64,000 nt of DNA from positions 1-64,000 of the forward strand of contig NZ_LIGX01000041.1 in the NCBI RefSeq assembly GCF_001683795.1, in the 5' to 3' direction. The position numbers were made by a program, and so were the translations under genes. The stretch's first letter is position 1; each line of letters starts with the position of its first letter. The notes below the pieces were generated by a model. The model worked only from the letters and a program-made list of their open reading frames with translations. It was not told the DNA's origin and made no database searches. Positions 8,359 through 16,894 of the stretch are shown here, piece after piece. The stretch is from Neoakkermansia glycaniphila (lineage in GTDB: Bacteria; Verrucomicrobiota; Verrucomicrobiia; Verrucomicrobiales; Akkermansiaceae).

Positions 8359-9759
8359 TCAGCCGGCTTTTGCTGCGGCCGGGTCGCGAACGAGGCGTAC
8401 CTGGGTGACGCGGCGTCCGTCCGTTCCGGTGACGCTGGCGGTGAAGTCGGCGATGCGGAGTTCTTCGCCTTCTTCGGGCAGGTGGTCGAGTTCGTTGGTG
8501 ATGTAGCCGCTGAGGGTGGAGATGCCGGGGCAGTCCAGATCAAGCTCGGGGAGGTATTCTTCGAGGTCGTAGAGGGACATGGCGCCGTCGGCAATGTAGG
8601 TGTTTTTGTCCACCTGGACGAATTCGCGGTTTTCGTCGTGGTCGAATTCGTCCTGAATGTCGTCGCCGACGATTTGTTCGAGGATGTCATCAAGGAAGAC
8701 GACGCCGACTGCATCGCCGTATTCATCGACGACGAGGGCGAAGTGGACGTGTTCGGTGAGGAAGAAGGTGAGGAGGGTGTCGAGTTTCATGGAGTCCGGC
8801 ACGACTTTGAGTTCGCGGCAGACGCTCATGAGGTCGGGGTGTTCCTGTCCGACGAGTTTGAGGAGGTCTTTGACGTGGACCCAGCCCTTGACGTCGTCGA
8901 GGTGGCCGTTGACGAGGGGGAAGCGGGTGTGGCGCGAGGTGCGGACGAGGTTCCAGTTGGTTTCGAAACTGTCGTTGATGTCGAGGACGTCGATGCTGCT
9001 GCGCGGCGTGAGGATGTCCTTAACGGACATGTCGTTGAGTTCGAGGGCGTTTTGCGAGATTTCGGCCTCTGTTTCCGTGACGGCCTGGGAGCGTTCGCTT
9101 TCGTCGATCAGGTGAGCGATTTCATCCGCGCTGTGGGGGTTGGCGGCAGCCTGCGAGGGGTCGATGCCGAAGGCTTTGCGGAGGATGAAGTTCGCGGTGT
9201 GGTTGAAGAGGTTGATGATGAAGCCGAAGATTTTCGCAAAGCGCCGGAGCCACGGTGCAGTGGCGAGGGCTGTGGAAAGGGGGTGGCGAATGGCCAGCGA
9301 TTTAGGTACGAGTTCACCGAGGACGACATGCGCGAAGGTGAAGAGGCTGTATGCCAGGAAGAGGGAGATGCCCTGAACGAGCGCTTCGCTGTTGCAACCC
9401 ATTTTGATGAGGGTTGGTGCGACGAGGCTGGCGACGAGGGGTTCGCCGAGGAAGCCGAGGGCGAGGGAGGCGAGGGTGATGCCTACCTGGTTGGCGGAGA
9501 GGTAGGTGTCGAGGTGCCGGGCGATGGTGCGGGCATCGCCTTTGCGGCGGCGCGTGCTGGTCGAGTCGGTGTCCTGGTCGATGAGCTGGCTTTCTCGGGT
9601 GCGTACCGCGGAGAATTCGTTCGCCACGAAGAAGGCGTTGAGCAGGAGGAAGAAGATGATGCCTGCGAGAATGAGCAGGATTTCTCCCAAGCCGGGATAG
9701 TCATTGGATGCGGCCCCGAGGGTCGCAAGAATACTGAGAGGATCGATGTCGTCGTGCAT
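8359..9759 (-). CDS. CNNM/CorC-like membrane protein (DUF21, CBS pair, CorC_HlyC)
   Basis: A 466-residue hemolysin-C/CorC-type protein, a group linked to magnesium and cobalt export in other bacteria. The N-terminal half is the DUF21 membrane domain, starting with LLILAGIIFFLLLNAFFVANEFSAVR. The middle (about 220-345) is a CBS pair with the family motif VKDILTPRSSIDVLDIND and VVDEYGDAVGVVFLDDILEQIVGDI-type text. The last 90 residues match the CorC_HlyC domain (SLYDLEEYLPELDLD... LRIADFTASVTGTDGRRVTQVRL). It may form a unit with the zinc-ribbon gene 27 nt upstream. Substrate is not shown by sequence. Confidence 0.87.
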   Translation of the reverse strand: MHDDIDPLSILATLGAASNDYPGLGEILLILAGIIFFLLLNAFFVANEFSAVRTRESQLIDQDTDSTSTRRRKGDARTIARHLDTYLSANQVGITLASLALGFLGEPLVASLVAPTLIKMGCNSEALVQGISLFLAYSLFTFAHVVLGELVPKSLAIRHPLSTALATAPWLRRFAKIFGFIINLFNHTANFILRKAFGIDPSQAAANPHSADEIAHLIDESERSQAVTETEAEISQNALELNDMSVKDILTPRSSIDVLDINDSFETNWNLVRTSRHTRFPLVNGHLDDVKGWVHVKDLLKLVGQEHPDLMSVCRELKVVPDSMKLDTLLTFFLTEHVHFALVVDEYGDAVGVVFLDDILEQIVGDDIQDEFDHDENREFVQVDKNTYIADGAMSLYDLEEYLPELDLDCPGISTLSGYITNELDHLPEEGEELRIADFTASVTGTDGRRVTQVRLVRDPAAAKAG

Positions 9760-9786
9760 GATGTGAGGAGAGGTGGCAAGTTGGGG

Positions 9787-10047
9787 TTAAAGTTTTTCGT
9801 AGACGCCGGTGTCGCGCTTTTCGAGCACGGTGAAGCCCGCTTTCTTGGCGTCCGTGACGGAAAGCGGTTTGGTTATTTCCGGGATGTTGACGCGGCTGAT
9901 GACTTTGCGGACCGGGTGTTTGCACATGAGGCATTTTTCCAGCGGTTCGCGGTCGATGGGCCGGCGAAGTTCAAAGACCTTGCGGCACACGGGGCAGGAT
10001 TGCTCCGGGTCTTCGGGGTGTTCGGATATGTATTCGTAGATGGGCAT
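9787..10047 (-). CDS. FmdB-family zinc ribbon protein
   Basis: An 86-residue small protein opening with MPIYEYISEH, the mark of the FmdB/CxxC putative regulatory family (usually MPIYEY-C). Two Cys pairs, CPVC (about 18-21) and CLMC (about 39-42), could hold one zinc ion. The middle shows ELRRPIDREPLEKC. The family's role is unproven. Here one difference stands out: the family often has a Cys soon after MPIYEY, and this copy has Ser-Glu-His instead. It lies between rpsN and the CNNM-like gene on the same strand. Confidence 0.8.
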   Translation of the reverse strand: MPIYEYISEHPEDPEQSCPVCRKVFELRRPIDREPLEKCLMCKHPVRKVISRVNIPEITKPLSVTDAKKAGFTVLEKRDTGVYEKL

Positions 10048-10111
10048 AATAAAGCGTGAGGTATGCAGTATACCCCACGCCTTTAAAACTTGTAAAGGTG
10101 TATTCGGTGCA

Positions 10112-10381
10112 TTACCAGCTCGACTTGGTGACGCCGGGAATCATTCCGGAGCTCGCCAATTCGCGGAAGGAGATACGCGAGAGGTTGAAGCGACGGATGA
10201 AACCATGGCGGCGACCTGTCAAGGCGCAGCGGTTTACCAAACGGACGGGGGAAGCGTTGCGGGGAAGCATGCTCAGGCCGACGTAGTCGCCTTCGGCTTT
10301 CAGTTGTGCGCGCAGCTCGGCATAACGGGCAACGACTGCTTCTTTCTTTTTGTTTCTTTCGATCCAGCTTTTCTTAGCCAT
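10112..10381 (-). CDS. rpsN: 30S ribosomal protein S14
   Basis: An 89-residue S14 of the zinc-independent kind: MAKKSWIERNKKKEAVVARY at the start, LPRNASPVRLVNRCALTGRRHG in the middle and LSRISFRELASSGMIPGVTKSSW at the end. It lacks the CxxC pairs of zinc-binding S14. It binds the head of the small ribosomal subunit. In most bacteria S14 sits in the spc operon; here it stands alone with its own promoter, which is common when the C-minus paralogue is used. Confidence 0.97.
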   Translation of the reverse strand: MAKKSWIERNKKKEAVVARYAELRAQLKAEGDYVGLSMLPRNASPVRLVNRCALTGRRHGFIRRFNLSRISFRELASSGMIPGVTKSSW

Positions 10382-10397
10382 AACTGTGTGGGCGAGA

Positions 10398-10426
10398 TGT
10401 TTACTCTATATGGAGGTTATTGTCAA
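10398..10426 (-). promoter_or_regulatory. Promoter of rpsN
   Basis: On the minus strand TTGACA (10421-10426), 17-nt spacer, TAAACA (10398-10403). Transcript start near 10391 gives a 10-nt leader without an evident Shine-Dalgarno site. Confidence 0.5.
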
Positions 10427-10479
10427 GCGGAATTTTGCAATTCCGGGTTTTAAGGTGTTTTATTCGGCGGAAGTGGGCG

Positions 10480-11532
10480 TTATTTGCCTTCTTCCGGTTT
10501 TTGTTTGAGGGGGACGGGCCTGAAGGGGGCGGGTTGCACTCCCTTGGAGTTTTTCGGGTTCATGGCCCGGATGGTGTCGTCCGAGACGGTGAAGGTGTAG
10601 TTGCCGCTGACGGTGGGGTCGCCGTCGCCGACGATGTATTCGAAGCAGCGACCGGGGTTGTTGCCTTCTGTTTCGGGCATGATGAAGAGGCCGATGGCGA
10701 GGGGGGGCGTTTTGGCTCCTTCCGCGGGTTTGGCGATGTCCCGGATGGTGTAGCTGATGGTGTTGTTGCCGCGGCGGAGGCCGCCGGAGACGATTTCCGC
10801 CAGGCGGACGTCTTCAAAGTTGTGGTGGGAGATGCCGTTGATGGTCATGTCTACGACGCGGCCGGGGGCATCGACGAAGACTTTGGCGATGTATTGCGGC
10901 GCGGGGCATGGCGGCGGTGTGGCGGGGAGTTTTTCGTAGGGGTGGAAGCCGTCCTGTTCCTTGAGGACGGCGATGTCTTTTTTCCGGAGGCGTTCGGCGA
11001 CCTGCGGGAGGTGCGAGAGGTTGAAGAAGCGCAGCTGGTCGTATTTCCATTTGCCGTTTTCGTGGACGAAGAGGAGGACGAGGGCCGTGTTGGCGGGTTT
11101 GCCGCCGATGCCGAGGTCGGCTTTGCCGATGTAGGTGCAGGCGAGGGTGTAGCCGTTGGCTCCGGTGAGGGCGCCGACGTAGCGGAGGCTGACGAGGGCG
11201 GGGGGAGTGGCTTCCTGCGCGAAGAGGGAGCGGGGGAATTCGCGTTTCTGGGAGACGATCATGTTCCTGACCTTGACTTGGCGGGATTGCGCGGTGGCGC
11301 TTTGCCAGGCGGCGAGGTTGCTGCTGATCATGCTTTGCCGCCAGGTGTTGTAGACGGTTTCGGCGATGTCGCGTGCCTGTTCCTGGTTGGGTACGGCGAT
11401 CCATGTGGGGACGGAGTTCTGCCGCAGGGTGGGAGTCTGTGGGGTGGGGGCCTGCGCGAGCGCGGCTCCGCCTCCGAGGAGGGGGAGGGTGCACGCGAGG
11501 AGCCGTCGCAAGGTGAGGGTGCGGTTCTTCAT
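10480..11532 (-). CDS. Exported protein of unknown function
   Basis: A 350-residue protein that I do not recognise. A twin-segment signal peptide with a basic start (MKNRTLTLRRLLACTLPLL) ends near Ala28. The mature part begins with a Pro/Thr/Gln linker, then an alpha/beta region (about 55-185) with DIAETVYNTWRQSM and LGIGGKPANTALVLLFVHENGKWKYDQLRF, which has the look of a substituted-NTF2-like or DUF4440-like domain, and a C-terminal beta-rich part (about 205-320) with VFVDAPGRVVDMTINGI and NTISYTIRDIAKP. The tail is Pro/Lys rich. I chose the ATG at 11532; a longer frame upstream is antisense to the hydrolase gene. Expected location is periplasm or outer surface. Confidence 0.75.
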   Translation of the reverse strand: MKNRTLTLRRLLACTLPLLGGGAALAQAPTPQTPTLRQNSVPTWIAVPNQEQARDIAETVYNTWRQSMISSNLAAWQSATAQSRQVKVRNMIVSQKREFPRSLFAQEATPPALVSLRYVGALTGANGYTLACTYIGKADLGIGGKPANTALVLLFVHENGKWKYDQLRFFNLSHLPQVAERLRKKDIAVLKEQDGFHPYEKLPATPPPCPAPQYIAKVFVDAPGRVVDMTINGISHHNFEDVRLAEIVSGGLRRGNNTISYTIRDIAKPAEGAKTPPLAIGLFIMPETEGNNPGRCFEYIVGDGDPTVSGNYTFTVSDDTIRAMNPKNSKGVQPAPFRPVPLKQKPEEGK

Positions 11533-11543
11533 ATCCTGCGTAG

Positions 11544-11572
11544 AACTTACATGAGGCTTGCGCTCATGGCAA
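11544..11572 (-). promoter_or_regulatory. Promoter of the unknown exported protein gene
   Basis: On the minus strand TTGCCA (11567-11572), 17-nt spacer, TAAGTT (11544-11549). The transcript would start about five bases before the ATG at 11532. Confidence 0.45.
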
Positions 11573-11586
11573 GAAAATAGCAGGAT

Positions 11587-12486
11587 ATGTCCGTTATTTT
11601 CATGTCTCTTTCGTCGCAAAGCGCCAGTGTGCGTTCCGAGTCCGCCTACGGCAGGTTGCTGGCTGAGGTGCCGCGGTTTACGTGGCGCGTGTTCGGCGAT
11701 GGGGTGGAGCTGGAGATGTATGCTTTTTTCCCTCCGAACCATTCGAGGGAGGATGCAGTGCCGTCGATGGTGTTTTTCCACGGCGGGATGTGGCGGGTGG
11801 ATAGTATGGCGGAGTTCGTGCCGTGGGCTACGGTGCTGGCGCGGCGCGGGGTGGCGTGTTTTCTTCCGGTGTTCCGGACGCGGGCGCGGTTTGAGGTGTC
11901 GGCTCTGGATGTGCTGGATGATGCGGAGGAGGCATGGCTGTGGGTGCGGGAGAATGCGGCGGAGCTGGGGCTGGATCCCCATGCGGTGTCGGTGGCGGGC
12001 TGCGATGCCGGTGCGCTGATGGCTTTGCATGTGGCGATGCCTCCGGTGGCGAGGAAGCGGCGTTGGCTGGTGTTCCGTTCAAAGGAGCCTTTGCCGCCGA
12101 TGCCTGCTTCGGTGGCGATTTTCCGCGGGGTGGTGGATTTGAATGCGCCGGAGGCGGCGCGGTTGCAGATCGACCGTGAGATGACGGCTGCCTATGGGCT
12201 GAATCCTGTGGATTTGCTGCGGCCCTGTCTGCCGCCGCTGTTTTCGGCGCACGGGATGCAGGATTCGCTGATGGATTGCCATTTGAGCGAGTGGTTCGCT
12301 GCGGAGTGGAAGGGGTGCGGGAATGCGGCGATGCATGTGTCGTGCCCGCTCGGGGATCATGCGTTTTTGCATTTCAATGTGAATCCGCAGGTGTTCGAGC
12401 AGGTGATGGCGAGCTGGGATGCCTTTCTGGTGTCGAACGGGGTGTGGCCGGAGGCTGATGATCCGGCGGGGCTGCTGTTGCTGTGA
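11587..12486 (+). CDS. Alpha/beta-hydrolase fold protein with altered nucleophile site
   Basis: A 299-residue protein of the hormone-sensitive-lipase/carboxylesterase type. It has the oxyanion motif VFFHGGMW (His65-Gly67). The nucleophile elbow normally reads G-D-S-A-G; here it reads A-G-C-D-A-G-A, so Asp140 stands where Ser is expected. Candidates for the other triad members, Asp226 (HGMQDS) and His258 (GDHAF), are present. Without Ser it may be a non-esterase, bind rather than cleave, or use Asp as nucleophile like dehalogenases and epoxide hydrolases. No signal peptide is evident, so it is probably cytoplasmic. An alternative start at 11602 would remove only five residues. Confidence 0.72.
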   Translation: MSVIFMSLSSQSASVRSESAYGRLLAEVPRFTWRVFGDGVELEMYAFFPPNHSREDAVPSMVFFHGGMWRVDSMAEFVPWATVLARRGVACFLPVFRTRARFEVSALDVLDDAEEAWLWVRENAAELGLDPHAVSVAGCDAGALMALHVAMPPVARKRRWLVFRSKEPLPPMPASVAIFRGVVDLNAPEAARLQIDREMTAAYGLNPVDLLRPCLPPLFSAHGMQDSLMDCHLSEWFAAEWKGCGNAAMHVSCPLGDHAFLHFNVNPQVFEQVMASWDAFLVSNGVWPEADDPAGLLLL

Positions 12487-12513
12487 GCCCTGTGTTTTTT
12501 TCGTTCTTGGGTG

Positions 12514-12541
12514 TTGACTTGGCCCAGGGGTGTGTTATGTT
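12514..12541 (+). promoter_or_regulatory. Promoter of the small membrane protein gene
   Basis: TTGACT (12514-12519), 16-nt spacer, TATGTT (12536-12541). The expected transcript start near 12548 lies past the ATG at 12542 and about three bases before the ATG at 12551, supporting the latter as the start. Confidence 0.6.
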
Positions 12542-12550
12542 ATGAGAACT

Positions 12551-12943
12551 ATGTTGATTGCCGTTGTTTTAGGGTATTTGGTCGCCACGATGTTTTTGAT
12601 CGCTGGGGTGAGCCGGGCCGTGCAGGTGTGCATGGATCTGCGCCCGGGTATCGATTTCAGCGAGATGATGAATTTGCTGCTGGAACCCGCCTTTATGGTG
12701 GGGGTGTCCGTGGTGATGCTTCTGCTGATTCAGATTGCGACGTTTCTGGAGCGCCTGATGTATTCCCAGCTGCGCGAGGAGAAGAGGAGGACGATGGAGA
12801 GCAGGAAGGGTGAGGAGCAGGCGGCTGTTCCTGCCGTGCAGGCTGTAGCTCCGGCTCCCGTGCAGGAGAGTCCGGTTGTTTCGCCGACTGCTGCCGCTGC
12901 GCCCGTTGAGGAGGCGAAGGCTGGAGATTCCCAGGTTTCCTGA
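12551..12943 (+). CDS. Small two-helix membrane protein with Pro/Ala-rich tail
   Basis: A 130-residue protein of unknown function. Two hydrophobic helices (about 2-22 and 43-66) are separated by a short loop with DLRPGIDFSEMM. A charged stretch (LREEKRRTMESRKGEEQ) follows, then a flexible Pro/Ala/Val/Glu tail to the end. This layout suggests an inner-membrane protein with a long tail on one side. No family was recognised. The start is placed at 12551 from the promoter position; ATG 12542 would add only MRT. It converges with folA, from which it is separated by 10 nt, with no clear terminator between. Confidence 0.6.
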   Translation: MLIAVVLGYLVATMFLIAGVSRAVQVCMDLRPGIDFSEMMNLLLEPAFMVGVSVVMLLLIQIATFLERLMYSQLREEKRRTMESRKGEEQAAVPAVQAVAPAPVQESPVVSPTAAAAPVEEAKAGDSQVS

Positions 12944-12953
12944 GGGGGAGAGG

Positions 12954-13430
12954 TCAGGCCCGTTTGTATTGCCACAGCTCGAAGCCGTCTCCGACGGTTT
13001 CGAGTTTTTTGTCGGGGTATTCCTGTTCGAAGGGGGGGAACCATGTGTCCGCTTCGTGGGTGCCGGGGATGCGGGATACCCAGAGTTTGTCCATGAGGGG
13101 GAGCATGAGTTCGAAGATTTTCGAGCCGCCGATGACCATGATTTCCGGGTCGATGAGGGGGAGGGCGTCTAGTTCGGCAAGGTTGCGGATGACGGTGACG
13201 CCTTCGGGTCGGAAGGCGGGGTCGCGGGAGAGGACGATGTTTTGGCGGTTGGGGAGGGGTTTGCCGATGCTGTCGTAGGTGAGGCGGCCCATGAGGACGG
13301 GATGTCCGGTGGTGAGCCTTTTGAAGGTTTTGAGGTCTTCCGGCAGGTGCCAGGGGAGGTCTCCCTTGTAGCCGATGGCGCGGTTTTCGTCCATGGCGAC
13401 GACGGCTGTGTATTGGCGGGGCTGGTTCAT
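12954..13430 (-). CDS. folA: Dihydrofolate reductase
   Basis: A 158-residue type I dihydrofolate reductase, making tetrahydrofolate from dihydrofolate with NADPH. Visible motifs are VVAMDENRAIGYKGDLPWHLPEDLK (substrate pocket), HPVLMGRLTYDSIGKPLPNR and VIGGSKIFELMLP (NADPH site). The start at 13430 (MNQPRQYTAVVAMDEN) is the first Met that fits the family; the open frame upstream is a shadow of thyA. It follows thyA by five bases, so the product dihydrofolate of thymidylate synthase is recycled by the next gene in the operon. Confidence 0.95.
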   Translation of the reverse strand: MNQPRQYTAVVAMDENRAIGYKGDLPWHLPEDLKTFKRLTTGHPVLMGRLTYDSIGKPLPNRQNIVLSRDPAFRPEGVTVIRNLAELDALPLIDPEIMVIGGSKIFELMLPLMDKLWVSRIPGTHEADTWFPPFEQEYPDKKLETVGDGFELWQYKRA

Positions 13431-13435
13431 GCGGT

Positions 13436-14251
13436 TCAGACGGAGATGGGCGCCGGGATGCCCGGCGCAGGGTTGTAGTGTTCGAGGGTGAAGTCTTCGT
13501 AGCGGAAGGCGTCGAGTTCGGTGATGGCGGGGTTCAACCGCATGGTGGGGAGAGGGCCGGGGGTGCGGGTGAGCTGGAGGCGGGCCTGGTCGAGGTGGTT
13601 GCGGTAGAGGTGGAGGTCGCCGAAGGTGTGGATGAATTCGCGGGCTTCGTAGCCGCAGACCTGTGCGACCATCATGAGGAGGAGGGCGTAGGATGCGATG
13701 TTGAAGGGGACGCCGAGGAAGAGGTCCGCACTGCGCTGGTAGAGCTGGAGGGCGAGGCCGTGGCGTTCGCCTTCGTTCGCGGCGGGGATGACGCAGAACT
13801 GGAAGAGTGTGTGGCAGGGGGGGAGCGCCATTTGGTCGACGACGGCGACGTTCCACGCGCTGACGATGTGGCGGCGCGACCATGGGTTGTTACGGAGGCC
13901 GTCGATGAGGCGAGCGATCTGGTCGATGCTTTCGCCGCCGGGCGTTTGCCAGTTGCGCCATTGGGCGCCGTAGACGGGGCCGAGTTCTCCGTGTTCATCC
14001 GCCCATTCGTCCCAGATGGTGACTCCGTTTTCTTTGAGGTAGCGGATGTTGGTGTCGCCTTTGATGAACCAGAGGAGTTCGTGGATGATGGAGCGGAGGT
14101 GGAGTTTTTTGGTGGTGAGGCAGGGGAAGCCCTGCCGGAGGTCGTAGCGGGCCTGCCGGCCGAAGACTCCGATGGTGCCGGTGCCGGTGCGGTCTTCGCG
14201 GCCTGTGCCGTTGTCGAGGACGTCGCGAAGGAGGTCGAGGTATTGCTGCAT
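13436..14251 (-). CDS. thyA: Thymidylate synthase
   Basis: A 271-residue ThyA converting dUMP to dTMP with methylene-tetrahydrofolate. It shows [36 protein letters not shown] at the start, the catalytic Cys in [30 protein letters not shown] and [12 protein letters not shown]. Length is close to the usual 264. The start at 14251 ([15 protein letters not shown]) is the family start. It is the middle gene of pyrF-thyA-folA: the pyrF stop is 28 nt upstream and the folA start five bases downstream. Confidence 0.97.
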   Translation of the reverse strand: MQQYLDLLRDVLDNGTGREDRTGTGTIGVFGRQARYDLRQGFPCLTTKKLHLRSIIHELLWFIKGDTNIRYLKENGVTIWDEWADEHGELGPVYGAQWRNWQTPGGESIDQIARLIDGLRNNPWSRRHIVSAWNVAVVDQMALPPCHTLFQFCVIPAANEGERHGLALQLYQRSADLFLGVPFNIASYALLLMMVAQVCGYEAREFIHTFGDLHLYRNHLDQARLQLTRTPGPLPTMRLNPAITELDAFRYEDFTLEHYNPAPGIPAPISV

Positions 14252-14279
14252 GGCGGTGCGGGTGGGTTCGCTGCCGGGG

Positions 14280-15065
14280 TCAGGAGCCGGGGCGGAGGGC
14301 GGCGCGGATTTGCGCGGCGTATTGTTCGGCCTTTTGGGCGTAGGTGAGTTCCGGGTTCTGGTAGAGGATGCCGCGGGAGACGTTGATGACGGGCGGGGCG
14401 GTGCGGTTGCTTCCGGCGAGGGCGGAGAGGTCGCCGCCTTGCGCGCCGAGGCCGGGGATGAGGAGGGGGGCGTCGGGGAGGTCGTCCAGTACGCTGCCGC
14501 CCGCATTGGTGAGGCCGACGACCATGCCGAGGTGGGTGGCGCGGTTTTCGCGGCGGGAGCGTTCGATCATGTCGCCGACGAGCTGGTAGACGCGGCGGCC
14601 GTCCGCGAGGGGCTGGCGTTCGATGTCTTCGGAGCCGGGGTTGGAGGTGACGGCGAGGAGGTAGATGCCTTTGCCGGGATGGTCGAGGAAGGGTTCAAGG
14701 GTGTCGTAGCCCATGAAGGGGTTGAGGGTGACGGCGTCGACGTTCATGCGTTCGAAGTAGGATTTGGCGTAGTATTTCTGGGTTTCGCCGATGTCGCCGC
14801 GTTTGGCGTCGAGGATGATGGGGATGTCGCGCGGCATGTCCGCGACGAGTTTTTCAAGGAGGATGAGACCGGGGATGCCCATGGCTTCGAAGTAGGCGAT
14901 GTTGGGCTTGTAGGCGGCGGTGTAGGGGGCTGTTTCTTCGACGACGCGGCGGAGCCATGTGCCCATTTCTTCGATGTTGTCGTTCTGCGGGCGGGGGTCG
15001 AGGCCGACGCAGAGGGCGGAGCCTGTTTTTTCGATGCGTTGGCGCAGTTTGTCGGAGAAGTTCAT
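14280..15065 (-). CDS. pyrF: Orotidine 5'-phosphate decarboxylase (type 2)
   Basis: A 261-residue decarboxylase turning OMP into UMP, the last step of UMP synthesis. It has CVGLDPRP near the start, the catalytic DAKRGDIG loop (with Lys and Asp) and [10 protein letters not shown] and VNVSRGI near the end, which is the pattern of the longer type 2 PyrF. It leads an operon with thyA and folA, so UMP formation and its later conversion to dTMP share a transcript. The promoter is immediately upstream, leaving almost no leader. Confidence 0.93.
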   Translation of the reverse strand: MNFSDKLRQRIEKTGSALCVGLDPRPQNDNIEEMGTWLRRVVEETAPYTAAYKPNIAYFEAMGIPGLILLEKLVADMPRDIPIILDAKRGDIGETQKYYAKSYFERMNVDAVTLNPFMGYDTLEPFLDHPGKGIYLLAVTSNPGSEDIERQPLADGRRVYQLVGDMIERSRRENRATHLGMVVGLTNAGGSVLDDLPDAPLLIPGLGAQGGDLSALAGSNRTAPPVINVSRGILYQNPELTYAQKAEQYAAQIRAALRPGS

Positions 15066-15074
15066 GTCCCGGCG

Positions 15075-15103
15075 AGTGTAGCATTACGGGGGCGTGTTGG
15101 CAA
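15075..15103 (-). promoter_or_regulatory. Promoter of pyrF-thyA-folA
   Basis: On the minus strand TTGCCA (15098-15103), 17-nt spacer, TACACT (15075-15080). The transcript start near 15069 is about three bases before the pyrF ATG. Confidence 0.7.
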
Positions 15104-15127
15104 GTTTTTGGAGGTGCGGGGTATAAT
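15097..15127 (+). promoter_or_regulatory. Promoter of sulP, sharing its -35 region with pyrF
   Basis: TTGGCA (15097-15102) and a perfect TATAAT (15122-15127) with a long 19-nt spacer. The -35 overlaps the pyrF -35 on the other strand, because TTGGCAA read backwards is TTGCCAA. The leader to the ATG at 15188 would be about 55 nt. Confidence 0.5.
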
Positions 15128-15187
15128 AGTTCTTGCCAAACAGGAGGAAGGGCGTATTCTTGTCCCTCACATTTTTTCCAATTGCTT

Positions 15188-16894
15188 ATGTTGAAGCCTG
15201 TTTTGCCTTCCTGTCTGAAAACGTACGACCGTAAGACTCTGTTTGCCGATTTGGGCGCGGGGGTGACGGTCGGGGTGGTGGCGTTGCCTTTGGCAATGGC
15301 CTTTGCGATTGCCTGCGGGTACCGAGAGATTACTCCTGCAACCGGGTTGATTACGGCCGTGGTGGCGGGGTTGCTGATTTCCTTGTTCAGCGGGAGCCGG
15401 TTCCAGATCGGCGGCCCGACGGGGGCTTTCGTGGTGATTATCGCGGGTATTGTGGCCGAGTTCGGGATGAGCGGGCTGATCGTGAGTACGCTGATGGCAG
15501 GGGTATTTCTGGTGCTGTTCGGCTTGTTCCGGATGGGTGCGCTGATCCGGTTTATTCCGTTTCCGGTGACGACGGGGTTTACGACGGGGATTGCGATTAC
15601 GATTTTCTGTACGCAGGTGAAGGATATTCTGGGGTTGTCGTTCGGGGAGTCCGTGCCTTCCGCTTTCGTGCCGAAGTGGCAGTGCTATTTCCGGGCGATG
15701 GAGACGGTGAATCCGTGGGCGGTGGGGTTGACGGCGCTGACGGTGGCGGTGATTCTGCTGGTGAAGAGGTTTTTCCCCCGATTGCCCGCGATGCTGTTCG
15801 GGATGCTGGCGGCGACGGCGGTGACGGTGATTTGGGATTTGCCGGTGCAGACGATTGCTTCGCAGTTCGGCTCGCTGCCGAGTTCCCTTCCGCTGCCCGC
15901 GCTGCCGGAGATGCAGTGGGAGCAGCTGCCGAAGCTGGTGCTTCCCGCTTTCGTGATTGCGCTGCTGGCGGCGATCGAGTCTTTGCTGAGCGCTTCGGTG
16001 GCGGACGGTATGACGGGGTCTCGCCATAAGCCGAATGCGGAGCTGATTGCACAGGGGATCGGGAATATCGGGTCGGCGTGTTTCGGCGGTTTGCCTGCGA
16101 CGGGTGCGATTGCCCGTACGGCGACGAATATCAAGGCCGGGGGGAAGACTCCCGTTTCCGGGATCGTGCATGCGGTGACGCTGCTGGTGATTCTGATGGC
16201 GGTGGGGCCGTATGCGGCGATGGTGCCGCTGGCCGCGCTGGCAGGGATTCTGGCGGTGGTGTGCTGGAATATGGCGGATTTGAAGCTTTGCCGCGATTTG
16301 CTGACGGGGCCGCGCCCCGATGCGGCGGTGATGCTGATTACGCTGGTGCTGACGGTGCTGATGGATCTGGTGGTGGCGGTCGAGGTGGGCGTGGTGCTGG
16401 CCGCCCTGCTGTTTATCGGGCGGATGGCGCAGTTCAGCCAAGTGTCGATGATCAGCGATGAGGTGCTGGGCGCGGATCCGGAGGAGGATCCTTCCCGCAG
16501 CATTTATTTGCGCGAGGTGCCGAAGGGCGTGGAGGTGTTCGATATTCAGGGTCCTCTGTTTTTCGGGGTGGTGGAGAAGTTCAAGGATATTGTGCTGAAG
16601 TCTCTGGAGCATGATGTGTCGTTCGTGGTGCTGCGGATGAGGCTGGTTCCGGTGCTGGATGCGACGGGGCTGCATGTGCTGGAAGGGTTTTTCGCGCAGT
16701 GCCGCGAGCATGGCATCCGCCTGATGCTGTGCGGGGTGCAGGCGCAGCCGCTGGAGGTGATTCGCCATGCGCCGATGTACCGCCAGCTGAAGAAGTGCAA
16801 TGTGTGCGCGAATATCGACGAGGCTTTGGCCCGTATTCGCGGGGCGATGGAGAAGGAGGCAACGCCCGCAGTGCAGGACGATGGTTCACGTTGA
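15188..16894 (+). CDS. SulP family anion transporter with STAS domain
   Basis: A 568-residue inner-membrane SulP/SLC26 carrier. The membrane part (about 20-430) contains LAMAFAIACGYREITPATGLITAVVAG and FQIGGPTGAFVVI, the family's signature region. A C-terminal STAS domain (about 445-555) has FDIQGPLFFGVVEKF and the switch motif PVLDATGLHVLE. SulP proteins move sulfate, bicarbonate or other anions; the substrate is not clear here. The start at 15188 (MLKPVLPSCLKTYD) is the family start; upstream frame text is antisense to pyrF. The stop overlaps the start of the LysE-type gene by 14 nt. Confidence 0.93.
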   Translation: MLKPVLPSCLKTYDRKTLFADLGAGVTVGVVALPLAMAFAIACGYREITPATGLITAVVAGLLISLFSGSRFQIGGPTGAFVVIIAGIVAEFGMSGLIVSTLMAGVFLVLFGLFRMGALIRFIPFPVTTGFTTGIAITIFCTQVKDILGLSFGESVPSAFVPKWQCYFRAMETVNPWAVGLTALTVAVILLVKRFFPRLPAMLFGMLAATAVTVIWDLPVQTIASQFGSLPSSLPLPALPEMQWEQLPKLVLPAFVIALLAAIESLLSASVADGMTGSRHKPNAELIAQGIGNIGSACFGGLPATGAIARTATNIKAGGKTPVSGIVHAVTLLVILMAVGPYAAMVPLAALAGILAVVCWNMADLKLCRDLLTGPRPDAAVMLITLVLTVLMDLVVAVEVGVVLAALLFIGRMAQFSQVSMISDEVLGADPEEDPSRSIYLREVPKGVEVFDIQGPLFFGVVEKFKDIVLKSLEHDVSFVVLRMRLVPVLDATGLHVLEGFFAQCREHGIRLMLCGVQAQPLEVIRHAPMYRQLKKCNVCANIDEALARIRGAMEKEATPAVQDDGSR

